DNA of 64,000 bases from Lachnospiraceae bacterium (GTDB taxonomy: Bacteria; Bacillota; Clostridia; Lachnospirales; Lachnospiraceae). A model generated the notes under the pieces. The model did no database searches, was not told where the DNA came from, and saw nothing but the letters and a program-made list of their open reading frames with translations. The stretch's first letter is position 1. Each line of letters opens with the position of its first letter. The DNA lies in assembly GCA_015056885.1 (NCBI GenBank), contig SVFL01000013.1, positions 1 through 64,000 of the forward strand, in the 5' to 3' direction. A program made the position numbers and the translations under genes. Positions 34,147-43,941 of the stretch are shown piece after piece.

Positions 34147-36882
34147 ATGAAAAAATATACCCTGAGAAGATTGGCTTTGGGGCTTATACAGCATCTTTTG
34201 GCCATGTGTATCATGGTAGCACTGGCAAATGTTATTTTCAATTCCTATCTGACTGTTCAGACCATGGATGGTCCAAAGACTTATGCATTGGACCCCATGG
34301 AGTCAGAACCGGTATTTGAAGACAGTGATATGTTTCGGGAAATCTTTCAAACTGCGGTTGCGGATGTAACCCGTCTGGTGGTTGTAAAAGGACAGCTGGA
34401 GACAAATGGTGAATTTGATGCGGACAAGCTGATTGATGTGACGGAATATGCCGGCAGAAAGGGTGTTGACAGCAATTGCCCGGTGACTGCGGTTTATGAG
34501 CTGGAGGATTTAATAAAGTGGGGCAAGTACGGTGTGGAATATACCAATCGTGCTATGAGCATGTCTGATTTTGTTAATTATTTCGGACCTGCGTTATCGC
34601 CTGATAACTTCGCGTTAAATGAGGACGGGGAGCTTATCTTTGTTGGATTTAATGATGCAGCCTTTGCTCCGGAGATTAAACGTTATTCAGGTACAACTGT
34701 GACGGAAGAGGTGACAGAGCTTACCGAGGTTGAGAAGGCTGAGAAAGAAAAAGAGGAAGAAAAGCTCCGCAAGGCTGTGGAAGCGGAGATGAATCTCTAT
34801 ACGGAAGAACAGTTGGAGGACATGGCTTTTTCTTATATCCTGGGAGCGATTCCCGGAGAGACAGTGGATGTTTCACGAGAAGATGATGGTACGGTGACTG
34901 TTTATTTTCCGATGCTCAACGGACGTTATGAGACCGTGGATAAGGAGAAGTCCATCACCGGATATGCCGGTAACTGGATTGAGTATATGCAGCTTCAGGA
35001 TAATGTGGTAAATGCGGTGGAGGGATTGAGTTCCAGTTATACCATGTATCAAAACTGTAATAATCTGTATCAGACCAACAGTAACTTAAAATATGTGGTG
35101 CGGCTTGTGACTGATGAAGGGGTTATTCATACTTATACCAATTATGAGGAAATGAGAGGATTCCCCGATACGGCTATTACGGATTTTTTCCTGGAGTACA
35201 GAAGATATTTTATTTATTATCCGGACAGTTTAGAGTTTACCAGTAATACCGGACTTACAGAGTCGGATATCCATGGGTATTTGAACGAATATGATTATGC
35301 GTATCCTGATTCGACCCATATCTGGGTAGGTGTGGATACTTCTTATGATGTGCCCGGAGACGCCTTTTACAGCGCAAATGCTTTGTTCCAGAACATTGTT
35401 CCGAATATTACTAAAATTTTGGTTTTAATTGCAATTTTATTTTTATTTTGGTTGATGATAACGCTGTTTTTGTCGGCGACGGCAGGGGTGGCTTATAATA
35501 GTGAAGGTGAATATGTTCATTATTTGAATGGATTTGACCATATATGGACAGAAGTATATGTGTTGTTGTGTGTTGCTTTGGCTTATGGAGCACAATATGG
35601 AAGTAAATATCTTCTTTCCATTGCTGATGCAGTATATGAGAAACATACTTTGAATATCATTGGTGTGACAGAGGCGCAGACTGCGGAATACGGAGCATTT
35701 GCAATCTATGGAGCTGCATTGAGCCTTGGACTGTGTATTTTGTGGTATAGTCTTGTAAGACGACTGAAGTCCGGAAATCTTTGGAAAGACAGTTTTGTAA
35801 ACTGGCTGCTTATCAGTTGTCGGAAGGCAATTAGTTATATTTTGACCCATCACAATACGGCGGTAAGCACGTTGCTTCCTTATAATGCGTTTTTGTTGGT
35901 GAATTTGTTTGGCGTATGGAGTTGCGTGCAGCTTTGGGAACAGCGCATATGGGCCATTTTATTAATTATATTGCTGGTTATAATCGATGGACTGGTTGGA
36001 GTGTTGTTGTTCAAGCGAAATGCTGAATGGATGGATATTGTGGATGCCATTCGTCGGATTCGTGACGGTCAGGTGGATTTGGAACTGGATGTGGAAGCGC
36101 TTCATGGAAGCAATCGGGAGATTGCAGATGCTGTAAATAATATCAGTGATGGTATCAGTAAGGCTGTTCAGACCAGTATGAAAGATGAGCAGATGAAGAC
36201 GGATTTGATTACCAATGTCTCTCATGATATTAAAACGCCTCTTACTTCCATTATCAGTTATGTGGATTTGCTGAAAAGGCTGAAAATTCAGGATGAGCCG
36301 GCCAAGAGTTATATTGATGTATTGGATAGTAAATCTCAGAGATTAAAGCAGTTGACAGATGATTTGGTGGAAGCGTCCAAACTTTCTTCGGGTAATATTG
36401 AACTTGAAATGGAACGTTTGAATCTGGCTGAGCTGATTAATCAAGCGATTGGAGAACTTTCTGAGCGCATGGAGACCAAGGGCTTGCAGATATTTTTTGA
36501 CGGAGGAAATATACCGGCCTATATCTATGCCGACAGTCGCAGAATGTGGCGAGTGATGGAGAATCTGTTTAATAATGTCTATAAGTATGCTTTGGAGAAT
36601 ACAAGAGTTTATATTGATTTAAGCATAGAGGAGTATTCTAAAGGCAAGATGGTTGAGGTGACCATCAAAAATATCTCCGAACGCCAGATGAATATTAAGG
36701 CGACAGATTTGACAGAGCGTTTTATTCGTGGAGATGCATCTCGTACCACAGAGGGCTCCGGATTGGGACTTTATATCACAAAAAATTTGATTCAGGCTCA
36801 AAACGGAGAATTTGATATAAAATTAGACGGAGATTTGTTTAAAGCTATAATGAAATTCCCGGAATATGTCGATATATCGTAA
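34147..36882 (+). CDS. Sensor histidine kinase with large extracytoplasmic domain
   Basis: Partner of the preceding regulator. One N-terminal membrane helix (about 11-30) is followed by a long extracytoplasmic region (to about 415) containing a charged EKAEKEKEEEKLRK stretch, then several further membrane segments (about 420-630), a HAMP-like linker (about 635-670) and the kinase core. The phosphorylated histidine is His693 in NVSHDIKTPLTS; the N box FNNVYKYA and the G box EGSGLGLYITK are intact. AGGAG lies five bases before the ATG at 34147. Kinase-core resemblance is to VanS/PhoR-type kinases; the signal is unknown. An orphan pilin follows 41 bases later. Confidence 0.9.
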   Translation: MKKYTLRRLALGLIQHLLAMCIMVALANVIFNSYLTVQTMDGPKTYALDPMESEPVFEDSDMFREIFQTAVADVTRLVVVKGQLETNGEFDADKLIDVTEYAGRKGVDSNCPVTAVYELEDLIKWGKYGVEYTNRAMSMSDFVNYFGPALSPDNFALNEDGELIFVGFNDAAFAPEIKRYSGTTVTEEVTELTEVEKAEKEKEEEKLRKAVEAEMNLYTEEQLEDMAFSYILGAIPGETVDVSREDDGTVTVYFPMLNGRYETVDKEKSITGYAGNWIEYMQLQDNVVNAVEGLSSSYTMYQNCNNLYQTNSNLKYVVRLVTDEGVIHTYTNYEEMRGFPDTAITDFFLEYRRYFIYYPDSLEFTSNTGLTESDIHGYLNEYDYAYPDSTHIWVGVDTSYDVPGDAFYSANALFQNIVPNITKILVLIAILFLFWLMITLFLSATAGVAYNSEGEYVHYLNGFDHIWTEVYVLLCVALAYGAQYGSKYLLSIADAVYEKHTLNIIGVTEAQTAEYGAFAIYGAALSLGLCILWYSLVRRLKSGNLWKDSFVNWLLISCRKAISYILTHHNTAVSTLLPYNAFLLVNLFGVWSCVQLWEQRIWAILLIILLVIIDGLVGVLLFKRNAEWMDIVDAIRRIRDGQVDLELDVEALHGSNREIADAVNNISDGISKAVQTSMKDEQMKTDLITNVSHDIKTPLTSIISYVDLLKRLKIQDEPAKSYIDVLDSKSQRLKQLTDDLVEASKLSSGNIELEMERLNLAELINQAIGELSERMETKGLQIFFDGGNIPAYIYADSRRMWRVMENLFNNVYKYALENTRVYIDLSIEEYSKGKMVEVTIKNISERQMNIKATDLTERFIRGDASRTTEGSGLGLYITKNLIQAQNGEFDIKLDGDLFKAIMKFPEYVDIS

Positions 36883-36923
36883 AGATAGATTTTACAAAAG
36901 TGCCCAAGGAAGGGAGAATGCGT

Positions 36924-37349
36924 ATGAAAAAATGGGATGATAAGGGATTTTCACTGATTGAACTGATTATCGTAATTGCAATTATGGCGGTGTTGATGGT
37001 GGTTCTTACTCCCTTTTTGCTTAATTATGTGGGAGAGGCACGATTGCAAAAGGATGAGGCTGCATTGAATGAGATATTGCATACTACTCATATAGCATTA
37101 AGTGTAGACAGGGTATATAATGAGTCTCATAGTACTGGGATTGTGGTTTATATTAATGATGGGGCAAAGATTTCTTCCAATTCAGATGTGTTGGAGACGG
37201 AATTGCAGAGGCTTATACCGGATGTGGTGGAATTTGAATCCAAAGAGTATAAGAGTCGGGGGGGAGAGACTATCGGAGTTACTTACTCTAATCCTCATGG
37301 AAGATTTATTCTGGATCCTTCATGGGTAGACGGTGAGGGTGACAGCTAA
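36924..37349 (+). CDS. Orphan type IV prepilin-like protein
   Basis: A class III/type IV prepilin of about 141 residues. KKWDDKG|FSLIELIIVIA carries the prepilin peptidase site after glycine and the Glu5 residue, followed by the hydrophobic helix. The C-terminal part resembles the major pilin of the cluster at 43942 (both have an INDGAK/ISDGAK turn and a similar spacing of strands). The ATG at 36924 lies seven bases after AGGGAG. It stands apart from the main pilus operon, behind the two-component system, so it may be controlled by that system and serve as an alternative or minor pilin. Confidence 0.87.
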   Translation: MKKWDDKGFSLIELIIVIAIMAVLMVVLTPFLLNYVGEARLQKDEAALNEILHTTHIALSVDRVYNESHSTGIVVYINDGAKISSNSDVLETELQRLIPDVVEFESKEYKSRGGETIGVTYSNPHGRFILDPSWVDGEGDS

Positions 37350-37370
37350 TATATTTATGGTAGATATATA

Positions 37371-37400
37371 AATCCCCGGATGCAATAGTGTCCGGGGATT
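37371..37400. terminator. Hairpin between converging genes
   Basis: AATCCCCGGA (37371-37380) pairs perfectly with TCCGGGGATT (37391-37400) with a 10-base loop. The tails are AT-rich, not T runs. It lies between the plus-strand pilin and the minus-strand pseudogene and could stop transcription from both sides. Confidence 0.65.
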
Positions 37401-37429
37401 CATTTATGGGTTTATTGAATTGGAGTGGG

Positions 37430-38615
37430 TTATTCGGTTAATCTTTCCAGTTGGCGTTTTACATTGTCCAGGGTTTGGACGATGACGTCAGCGGAAGCTG
37501 CGATTTCTTCGGCGAAGGCAACTAAATCCTGAGTGCGGCCGTTGATTTCGGATACATTTGCTCCCAGTTTCTCGGTTTCGCCGGTTATCAGAGAAACGGC
37601 ATGATGAATCTTATCGTGAGAGGATTGACTCATGCCGGCAGCCAGTTCATTGACAGCCTGATAAATCTGAGACATCTCTGCATTTATTTCTGCCACAGCA
37701 GGAACAGTTGATGGAACGCTCTTCGATGGTGTGCTTGTTCATTTCATTAAAGATAGAAGCAAGCTGTGTAGAGTCAGGCTTATCGTAAGCACATCTTACA
37801 GAGCGGTCTGTATATGTACATAGGTAATTATCTAAATTTAGTTTTGAAAAGGCTTTTTTAAAAACCGCCGGGGGTGGGGTAAACGGATCCCAGACCGTAT
37901 TCAATTTCATCTTTGTAGGAAGGACCCTGTATATGATGTTCCCGTACGTATTTCATCAGGTGGTCAAATGTTACATTATAGGAAATCAGATTCTTGCCGC
38001 GCTCAGAGTTGATTTCCTTTTTTTGGCAATACAAGGGCTGATAAAAGCCAGTTTATCTGTAATACCCATAACTTTTCGGGCATAGATTGCGGAACATATC
38101 ATGGGACTTTGAACCGGGAAAAGCTTGGGAAGCAGCTCTGGAAGATAGTGTTCGATATAAGCAACAACAGCTGGGCAGGGTTGGGAAATGCCGCCTACAA
38201 AATTATTTTGCTATACATAGTTTAAGTAGGCCCAAGTAGTAATATCTGCGCCGAAGGAGGCGCTGATAATGCGATTAACGCCCAATTGCTTCAGCCCGCC
38301 CAGAATGCTTTCGTATTCAGTGGGATAATTGGCAAGAAAGGCAGGAGCCAATAAAATTGAAATTTTCTCACCTTTGGCTAAAGCGTCAAAGAAACTTTGG
38401 GTGTCGTCGAGATATTCTCTTGCACCGTGGGTGCAGGCGTCAAAATAGGCACCACAGGCAATACATTTGTCACCATCAACATGGATGATGGTGCGACCGT
38501 CTTCTGTAAAATCGGCAATAGTAGCGCCCATGCAGGAACATACGCTGATACATTTGTTGCAGCCTACGCATTTATCGTTGGTGAAGACCAATCCTTGTGT
38601 AATGTTATGCTTCAT
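37430..38615 (-). pseudogene. Decayed hydrogenase-like/chemoreceptor-like gene
   Basis: Starts at 38615 with an AAGGAGC site and encodes two CxxCxxC ferredoxin-type clusters (DKCVGCNKCISVCSC and DKCIACGAYFDAC), then a segment of an [FeFe]-hydrogenase large-subunit-like domain (ILLAPAFLANYP). Lesions can be read: an in-frame TAG at 38213-38211, after which the same frame continues (GGISQPCPAVV...SPCIAKK); a run of seven A (plus-strand 38018-38024) where eight would keep frame; a deletion near 37855-37865 joining VYPTPGGF to KAFSKLNL; and another near 37660-37690 joining INCSCCG..KCRDV to a methyl-accepting-type helix (37430-37696). The intact relative would be a longer ferredoxin-hydrogenase-chemoreceptor-like protein. 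Confidence 0.85.
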
Positions 38616-38726
38616 AATTTGCTCCTTGCTTTGATTGTTAAAGTTATAAGAATTTGTCTATGTTTTATCGTATATATTCTGAAAACAAAAGAGATTTGTG
38701 AAAAAACACCAAAAAAGTGTCGATTC

Positions 38727-38755
38727 TTGACATGTGAGTTATATTAAATTAAAAT
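38727..38755 (+). promoter_or_regulatory. Promoter of LTA-synthase-like gene
   Basis: Consensus TTGACA (38727-38732), 17 bp and TAAAAT (38750-38755), 40 bases upstream of the start codon. Confidence 0.75.
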
Positions 38756-38795
38756 TTAGGTTGCATCCGTTGTAGGGAAAGGAAACAGATTACAT

Positions 38796-40829
38796 ATGAA
38801 AAAACAATGGAAGAATAGAATGATATATCTGTTGCTGGTGACGGGGCTTATTTGGTTATATGTTACATATGTTCCTTGCCTGATGGATTATTATGTATGC
38901 CGGCCGGAGATGTCGTTTTTGGATTTTTTTCAGCGGAATTTGAATAATCATATTTATTTGTTTGAAAGCACACTTTTGGCTTTTGTTGTGGTGCTTTTCT
39001 TTTGCTTGACGTGGAATGGCGGTGTAAGTGTCGGAATCACCTCTCTTTTAGTGTTTGTGTTGACACACGGAAGTTATGTGAAATATATGAATCGTAAGGA
39101 GATGCTTCGACTGGAAGATTTTCTGCTTACAGAAGCTGCCGGGTTGGCTGCCGGATATTTCCGATTTGAATTCAGTAGATATTTGTTGGTTTTGGTGGGC
39201 GGATTATTATTGTTTGCGGCTGCGGGAGTTGGATTGGAGAAAATGCGTTCCAAATATCTTTTTCCGGATAAAAAGAAAAAAACGTTTGACCGGGAAATGA
39301 TACTTGTGACGACGGCAAAACTTCTTACGGCCGGGTTTGTGTTTTTTGTAATGGTTTTCGGAGCGAAGCGTTTTATGCTGTCAGAATTAATTGCATTGAG
39401 AGCGGATGCTGCAAAACTGGTGGAAGCAGAAGATGATCGTTATGTATTGTATCGATTTGTTAAAAATGACAGATTGGATCAGGCGATTGTGGAGACTACC
39501 GATAAAAGCTATGAGTATCTGCTGGCAGAGGAGGAAAGGCGTCCTGTTGAAGAAGCGAATGCTCGCCCCAATGTCATAGTCATTATGAATGAATCCTGGT
39601 GGAATACTAATAATGTGGATTCAGACAAGGTGAAATTTTCTGTGGATCCCATGTTGCACTACAAGAGGCTTTATAAAAGATGTGTTACCGGTCATTTGAC
39701 CAGCAATGTATATGGTGGAGGGACTATCAGTTCCGAGGCGGAGTTTTTGACCGGATTAAATACGAAATATTATGTAACCTCATCGACAATTTATGAAAAA
39801 ACCAAGAATCGTAAGTTGCCATCGGTGGTGGACTATTTTAATGCATTGGATTATGAGACGGTTGCTATTCATCCTTATTATGGAGATTTCTATAACCGAG
39901 AGGATGTCTATGAGACCATGGGATTTGATGAATCGATTTTTGAAGAAGATATGGTAAACAGGGAAATTTATACCCGCTATATATCCGATAATTCTCTGGC
40001 AAAGGAAATTATTGCCGAGTATGAGGAACAGGAGGACGAGGCCAACAAATTTATTTGGTCTGTGTCGGTATCCAATCACAGAAGGACATTGGCATATCAT
40101 ATTGATTCTGTGGAGGATTATAAGTATCCCATTTCGGTAGAACTTTTGGATGAAGAAGCAGCGGCGGAAATGGACGAAGAGGACTATGAAACACTGGTGA
40201 ATTATATAAATGGAATTTACTATGCCGGTAAGGCGTATAGTGAACTGGTGGATTATTTCTCAAAACGGGAGGAGCCGGTAATTGTAGTGATGTTTGGTGA
40301 TCATGTACCTAATTTTTCGCCGGCGACCAGAACCGCAATCGGGCTGAGCGAGGAAAAAAACATGACGGAAGATGCGGATGTATCTGCCGGCAACAGTTTT
40401 TGGGACTGGTTTAGAGAAGATGTTACCAGTGGAGATGTGTCCGATGGAAACAGTCAGGATATGTCTGTGATTACGGAGGATGAGCCTTTTGAAATTTTGG
40501 AGCGCCTGTATTCCGTACCGGTAATCATGTGGAGTAATTTTGAACTGGAGAATGACCCGGATTTTGAAGGGGAGAGTATCTATTATCTTTCTCAGATGAT
40601 TTTGGAAAGCGCGGGGCTTCCGGACAGTGAAATGAGTTTGATGCTTGCAAATCAAAGAGAGGTTTTCCGTGCCAATTCCAGAGAGTTTGTTCTGGACAGC
40701 AAGGGAGAACCTGTTACGGAATGCACGGAAGAACAGTTGGAAACGTTGAATCATTCCAAAACCGTGATATATGATATTATGTTTGGTAAAGAGATGAGAG
40801 AGAATGTGTGGATGCCTGTAAAAAAATAA
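38796..40829 (+). CDS. LTA-synthase-family membrane sulfatase/phosphotransferase
   Basis: A 677-residue member of the LtaS/alkaline phosphatase superfamily. Five or so membrane helices occupy residues 1-200; an extracytoplasmic sulfatase-fold domain follows from about 255. Landmarks are NVIVIMNESWW (metal-binding), YGGGTISSEAEFLTG with the presumed nucleophile threonine, VAIHPYYGDFYNR and VMFGDHVPNFSP. Such enzymes transfer glycerol-phosphate or related groups to cell-surface polymers; the acceptor here is unknown. Compared with LtaS the C-terminus has extra acidic sequence (about 515-555). A single gene with its own promoter. Confidence 0.85.
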   Translation: MKKQWKNRMIYLLLVTGLIWLYVTYVPCLMDYYVCRPEMSFLDFFQRNLNNHIYLFESTLLAFVVVLFFCLTWNGGVSVGITSLLVFVLTHGSYVKYMNRKEMLRLEDFLLTEAAGLAAGYFRFEFSRYLLVLVGGLLLFAAAGVGLEKMRSKYLFPDKKKKTFDREMILVTTAKLLTAGFVFFVMVFGAKRFMLSELIALRADAAKLVEAEDDRYVLYRFVKNDRLDQAIVETTDKSYEYLLAEEERRPVEEANARPNVIVIMNESWWNTNNVDSDKVKFSVDPMLHYKRLYKRCVTGHLTSNVYGGGTISSEAEFLTGLNTKYYVTSSTIYEKTKNRKLPSVVDYFNALDYETVAIHPYYGDFYNREDVYETMGFDESIFEEDMVNREIYTRYISDNSLAKEIIAEYEEQEDEANKFIWSVSVSNHRRTLAYHIDSVEDYKYPISVELLDEEAAAEMDEEDYETLVNYINGIYYAGKAYSELVDYFSKREEPVIVVMFGDHVPNFSPATRTAIGLSEEKNMTEDADVSAGNSFWDWFREDVTSGDVSDGNSQDMSVITEDEPFEILERLYSVPVIMWSNFELENDPDFEGESIYYLSQMILESAGLPDSEMSLMLANQREVFRANSREFVLDSKGEPVTECTEEQLETLNHSKTVIYDIMFGKEMRENVWMPVKK

Positions 40830-40848
40830 CAAAAATGTCATAAATTTA

Positions 40849-40877
40849 TTGACATGACAGATGTAATAATGTATTAT
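40849..40877 (+). promoter_or_regulatory. Promoter of the pilus operon
   Basis: TTGACA (40849-40854), 17 bp and TATTAT (40872-40877); a TATAAT also lies three bases further. The -35 is the right arm of an ATGTCA-N9-TGACAT inverted repeat that could be an operator. The leader is only about 30 bases, too short for a c-di-GMP riboswitch. Confidence 0.65.
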
Positions 40878-40909
40878 AATTTATATAATTTTAATAATTG
40901 TAAATTAGG

Positions 40910-42610
40910 ATGGGACGAGAAGTGGATTTTGGTAGAAGAAAAATTCGATTAGGAGAGATCCTTGTAAACAGCAGATTGATTACTGAAGAGCAGCTGACCA
41001 TTGCCCTTGGCGAACATCGTAAGGCTGGCAAAAAGCTTGGAGAATATTTGATTGAGCAGAATATTGTGACTGAGGATAATTTGGTATTAGCGCTTAGTCA
41101 GCAGCTTGGTCTGGATACTGTGGATTTGGGTAATGTCACTGTGGATAAGGCTATTTTGGACCTGATACCCATTGATGTGTTGAAGAAGAATGTTATCTTC
41201 CCCTATTCGTTCCGTGACGATAATCTGAATGTCTTGCGTGTGGCTATGGCGGATCCGTTGGATTACAATGCGCAGGATGACATTAATTTGATTACCAACT
41301 ATCAGGTAGAGCCTGTGGTGGCCAGCAGTCGTAATATTATGATGGCTATTGATAAGTTCTTCGGACAGAAGGAAATGAGTTCTGCTTTGGAGGCTTATGC
41401 GAAAGAAAAAGGCTTGGTAGAACAGGAGACAGAGGCGGAGGAAGCAGTCAGCAACTCTCCTATTGTTACCCTGGTTAAGGAGATGATTGAGAAGGCTGCG
41501 CGTCAGAGAGCTTCCGATATTCATCTTGAGCCTATGGAGACTTACATAAGAGTGCGTTATCGAATTGATGGTGCTTTGTATGAGCGTATGAGATATAGTC
41601 CCAGTGTTTTGTCTTCTGTTATTGCCCGTATCAAGATTATCGGTGGTATGGATATTTCTGAGAAGAGAAAGCCTCAGGACGGACGTATCACTCAGATGGT
41701 TGACCGCGTAGAGTATGATATTCGTGTATCTATTCTTCCTACGGTGTATGGCGAGAAGGTCGTAATGCGTCTCGCTATGAAGGCGAATTTGAATAGAGAG
41801 AAGAGTCAGCTTGGTTTGAAACCGAATGAAATGGCTCAGCTTGACCATATTTTGAAGAATCCGAATGGTATTATTTTGGTAACCGGACCTACCGGTTCCG
41901 GTAAATCTACCACTTTGTATACGGCTCTTAGCGAGCTTAACACTGAAGATGTTAATATCATCACGGTTGAGGACCCTGTCGAGGCGAATATCGATGGTAT
42001 TAATCAGGTTCAGACCAATAATAAAGCGAATTTGACCTTCGCATCAGCACTTCGTTCCATTTTGCGTCAGGACCCGGATATCATCATGATCGGTGAGATT
42101 CGAGACGAGGAGACAGCGAGAATTGCGGTGCAGGCATCTATTACCGGTCACTTGGTTGTAAGTACCCTGCATACCAACTCTACAGCAGCTACCGTAACCC
42201 GTCTTGAGGATATGGGACTTGAGTCCTATTTGGTAGCGGATTCTGTGGTAGGTATTGTGGCACAGAGACTTGTACGTCGACTCTGCCCTGCTTGTAAGAA
42301 GCCTGTTTTGGCAGATGCAGATGAAAAACGGGTTATGAATATCCCGGAAAGTCAACAGGTGACTATGTATCAGCCTTGCGGTTGCCCTCAGTGTGGTGAA
42401 ACCGGATACAAGGGACGAATCGGTGTGTACGAGATTATGGTTATGTCACCGAATTTGAAGCGTATTATCAGTAAGAAAGAGGGTACAGAGAAGTTGAAGG
42501 CTCAGGCGCTTGCGGAAGGCATGAAGACATTGCGTATGAGTGCTACGGAATATGTGCTTGATGGTACAACTTCTTACAATGAGATGCTTAGAGTATCCTT
42601 TGATGAATAA
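40910..42610 (+). CDS. pilB: Type IV pilus assembly ATPase PilB
   Basis: Hexameric cytoplasmic ATPase that drives pilus extension. The N-terminal domain has two MshEN-type motifs (RLGEILVNSRLI... and KLGEYLIEQNIV...), the fold known to bind c-di-GMP in related ATPases. The ATPase domain has Walker A GPTGSGKST (326-334), the Asp box ITVEDPVE, Walker B IIMIGEIRDEETA and the His box GHLVVSTLHTN. Zinc ligands CPAC and CGCPQCGE lie near the C-terminus. First gene of an operon running to 52670, with pilC 26 bases downstream. The ATG at 40910 has only a weak site (TTAGG); a GTG at 40922 is an alternative. Confidence 0.95.
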   Translation: MGREVDFGRRKIRLGEILVNSRLITEEQLTIALGEHRKAGKKLGEYLIEQNIVTEDNLVLALSQQLGLDTVDLGNVTVDKAILDLIPIDVLKKNVIFPYSFRDDNLNVLRVAMADPLDYNAQDDINLITNYQVEPVVASSRNIMMAIDKFFGQKEMSSALEAYAKEKGLVEQETEAEEAVSNSPIVTLVKEMIEKAARQRASDIHLEPMETYIRVRYRIDGALYERMRYSPSVLSSVIARIKIIGGMDISEKRKPQDGRITQMVDRVEYDIRVSILPTVYGEKVVMRLAMKANLNREKSQLGLKPNEMAQLDHILKNPNGIILVTGPTGSGKSTTLYTALSELNTEDVNIITVEDPVEANIDGINQVQTNNKANLTFASALRSILRQDPDIIMIGEIRDEETARIAVQASITGHLVVSTLHTNSTAATVTRLEDMGLESYLVADSVVGIVAQRLVRRLCPACKKPVLADADEKRVMNIPESQQVTMYQPCGCPQCGETGYKGRIGVYEIMVMSPNLKRIISKKEGTEKLKAQALAEGMKTLRMSATEYVLDGTTSYNEMLRVSFDE

Positions 42611-42636
42611 AGACAGATAAGGCGGGAGGATGAGAA

Positions 42637-43851
42637 ATGCCGGCATATATGTATACTGCCGTAGATAAAAGCGGTAAAGAAATAAAAGGTACAATCGATG
42701 CGGAAAACATCGACTTGGCGAGACAGGAAGCCAAAAATAAAGATTTGACGTTGCTTAGTCTGAAAGAACAGACTTTGCTGAATGCAGATATTAGTTTCGA
42801 TATCGGAGGAAAACCCAAAGCGAGAGATTTGGGTGTTATGTGTAGACAGTTTGTAGCAATGAACCGTGCAGGCGTAACTATGATTGAGTCTTTGAAGATG
42901 CTTTCAGAACAGACGGAGAATAAGAAGCTGAAAGCTACACTTCACGAGGTGCGTTTGAATGTAGAACGAGGTGAGAGTCTTGCAGTTTCCATGGCGGCTC
43001 ACCCGAATATCTTCCCGGAGATTATGATTAATATGATTACGGCTGGTGAAGCTTCCGGTAATTTGGATATTGCGTTGGAACGTGTATCGGTGCAGTTGGA
43101 AAATAGTGCAAGAACCACTGCCATGGTTAAAAAAGCGATGATTTATCCTATTGCGGTGCTGATTGTTGCGATTGTGGTTTCGATTGTAATGTTGGTAGTG
43201 GTTTTGCCTAACTATGCTGCAATGTTTGAAGATTTGGGAACGGAGCTTCCGGCTATTACCAAGATGTATATGGCTATGAGTAATGTATTGAGGGACTATT
43301 GGTTTATTATCGTGCCGGTTGTTATAGCAGCGATTTTTGGTATCGCAAGCTTTTCGAAAACTAACACAGGTAAACACGTGTTTGGCAAAATAGCGATTAA
43401 ATTGCCGGTTTTGAGCAATATGACTATTAAGTCGGCGTCCTCGTTGACAGCAAGAACATTGGCGACACTTCTTGGTTCTGGTGTACCGCTGATTGAGGCG
43501 GTTGGGATCGTTAGCGGTGTTGTAGGAAATGTGTATTTTAAAGAGGCTTTGTCCATGGCGAAGGATGAGATTACTATCGGTATGCCGCTCTCAAGGCCCA
43601 TTGAAGAGTGTGGATTGTTCCCGCCTATGGTATATCATATGATTCACATCGGTGAAGAGGCAGGTAATACGGAGGAAATGTTGGATAAGTTGGCTGATTA
43701 TTACGATGAAGAGGTAGAGATGGCTGTTGCGTCCCTGATGGCAGCTATGGAGCCTATGATTATCGTAGTGTTGGCAGGTGTCTGTGGTGGATTGATTGCA
43801 GCTTGTATGGCACCTATGCTTACAATGTACGAGGCATTGGGTGGTATCTAA
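42637..43851 (+). CDS. pilC: Type IV pilus inner-membrane platform PilC
   Basis: The polytopic platform protein on which PilB acts. It has the two GspF domains of the family (about 70-195 and 275-395) with membrane helices at about 170-195, 220-240 and 370-395. The segments VMCRQFVAMNRAGVT, IGEEAGNTEEMLDKLADYY and the C-terminal GGLIAACMAPML are characteristic. Length is 404 residues, as usual. GGGAGGA precedes the start. Followed by a small hairpin and the major pilin gene. Confidence 0.95.
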   Translation: MPAYMYTAVDKSGKEIKGTIDAENIDLARQEAKNKDLTLLSLKEQTLLNADISFDIGGKPKARDLGVMCRQFVAMNRAGVTMIESLKMLSEQTENKKLKATLHEVRLNVERGESLAVSMAAHPNIFPEIMINMITAGEASGNLDIALERVSVQLENSARTTAMVKKAMIYPIAVLIVAIVVSIVMLVVVLPNYAAMFEDLGTELPAITKMYMAMSNVLRDYWFIIVPVVIAAIFGIASFSKTNTGKHVFGKIAIKLPVLSNMTIKSASSLTARTLATLLGSGVPLIEAVGIVSGVVGNVYFKEALSMAKDEITIGMPLSRPIEECGLFPPMVYHMIHIGEEAGNTEEMLDKLADYYDEEVEMAVASLMAAMEPMIIVVLAGVCGGLIAACMAPMLTMYEALGGI

Positions 43852-43877
43852 AACCAATGCAATAATGTAGCATTAAC

Positions 43878-43899
43878 CATCCGGAGTAGGGAACGGATG
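43878..43899 (+). other. Small hairpin before the major pilin gene
   Basis: CATCCG (43878-43883) pairs with CGGATG (43894-43899) in the 90-base gap between pilC and the pilin. It could stabilise the pilin mRNA 5' end or mark a processing point. No promoter is clear. Confidence 0.35.
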
Positions 43900-43941
43900 A
43901 TTAAGTAGATAAAAAACACAAAGAAAAGGAGACAATGTATT

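Noticed and set aside
40830..40909. c-di-GMP riboswitch upstream of pilB
   Set aside because: Only about 80 bases are available and about 30 follow the promoter; no conserved core seen.
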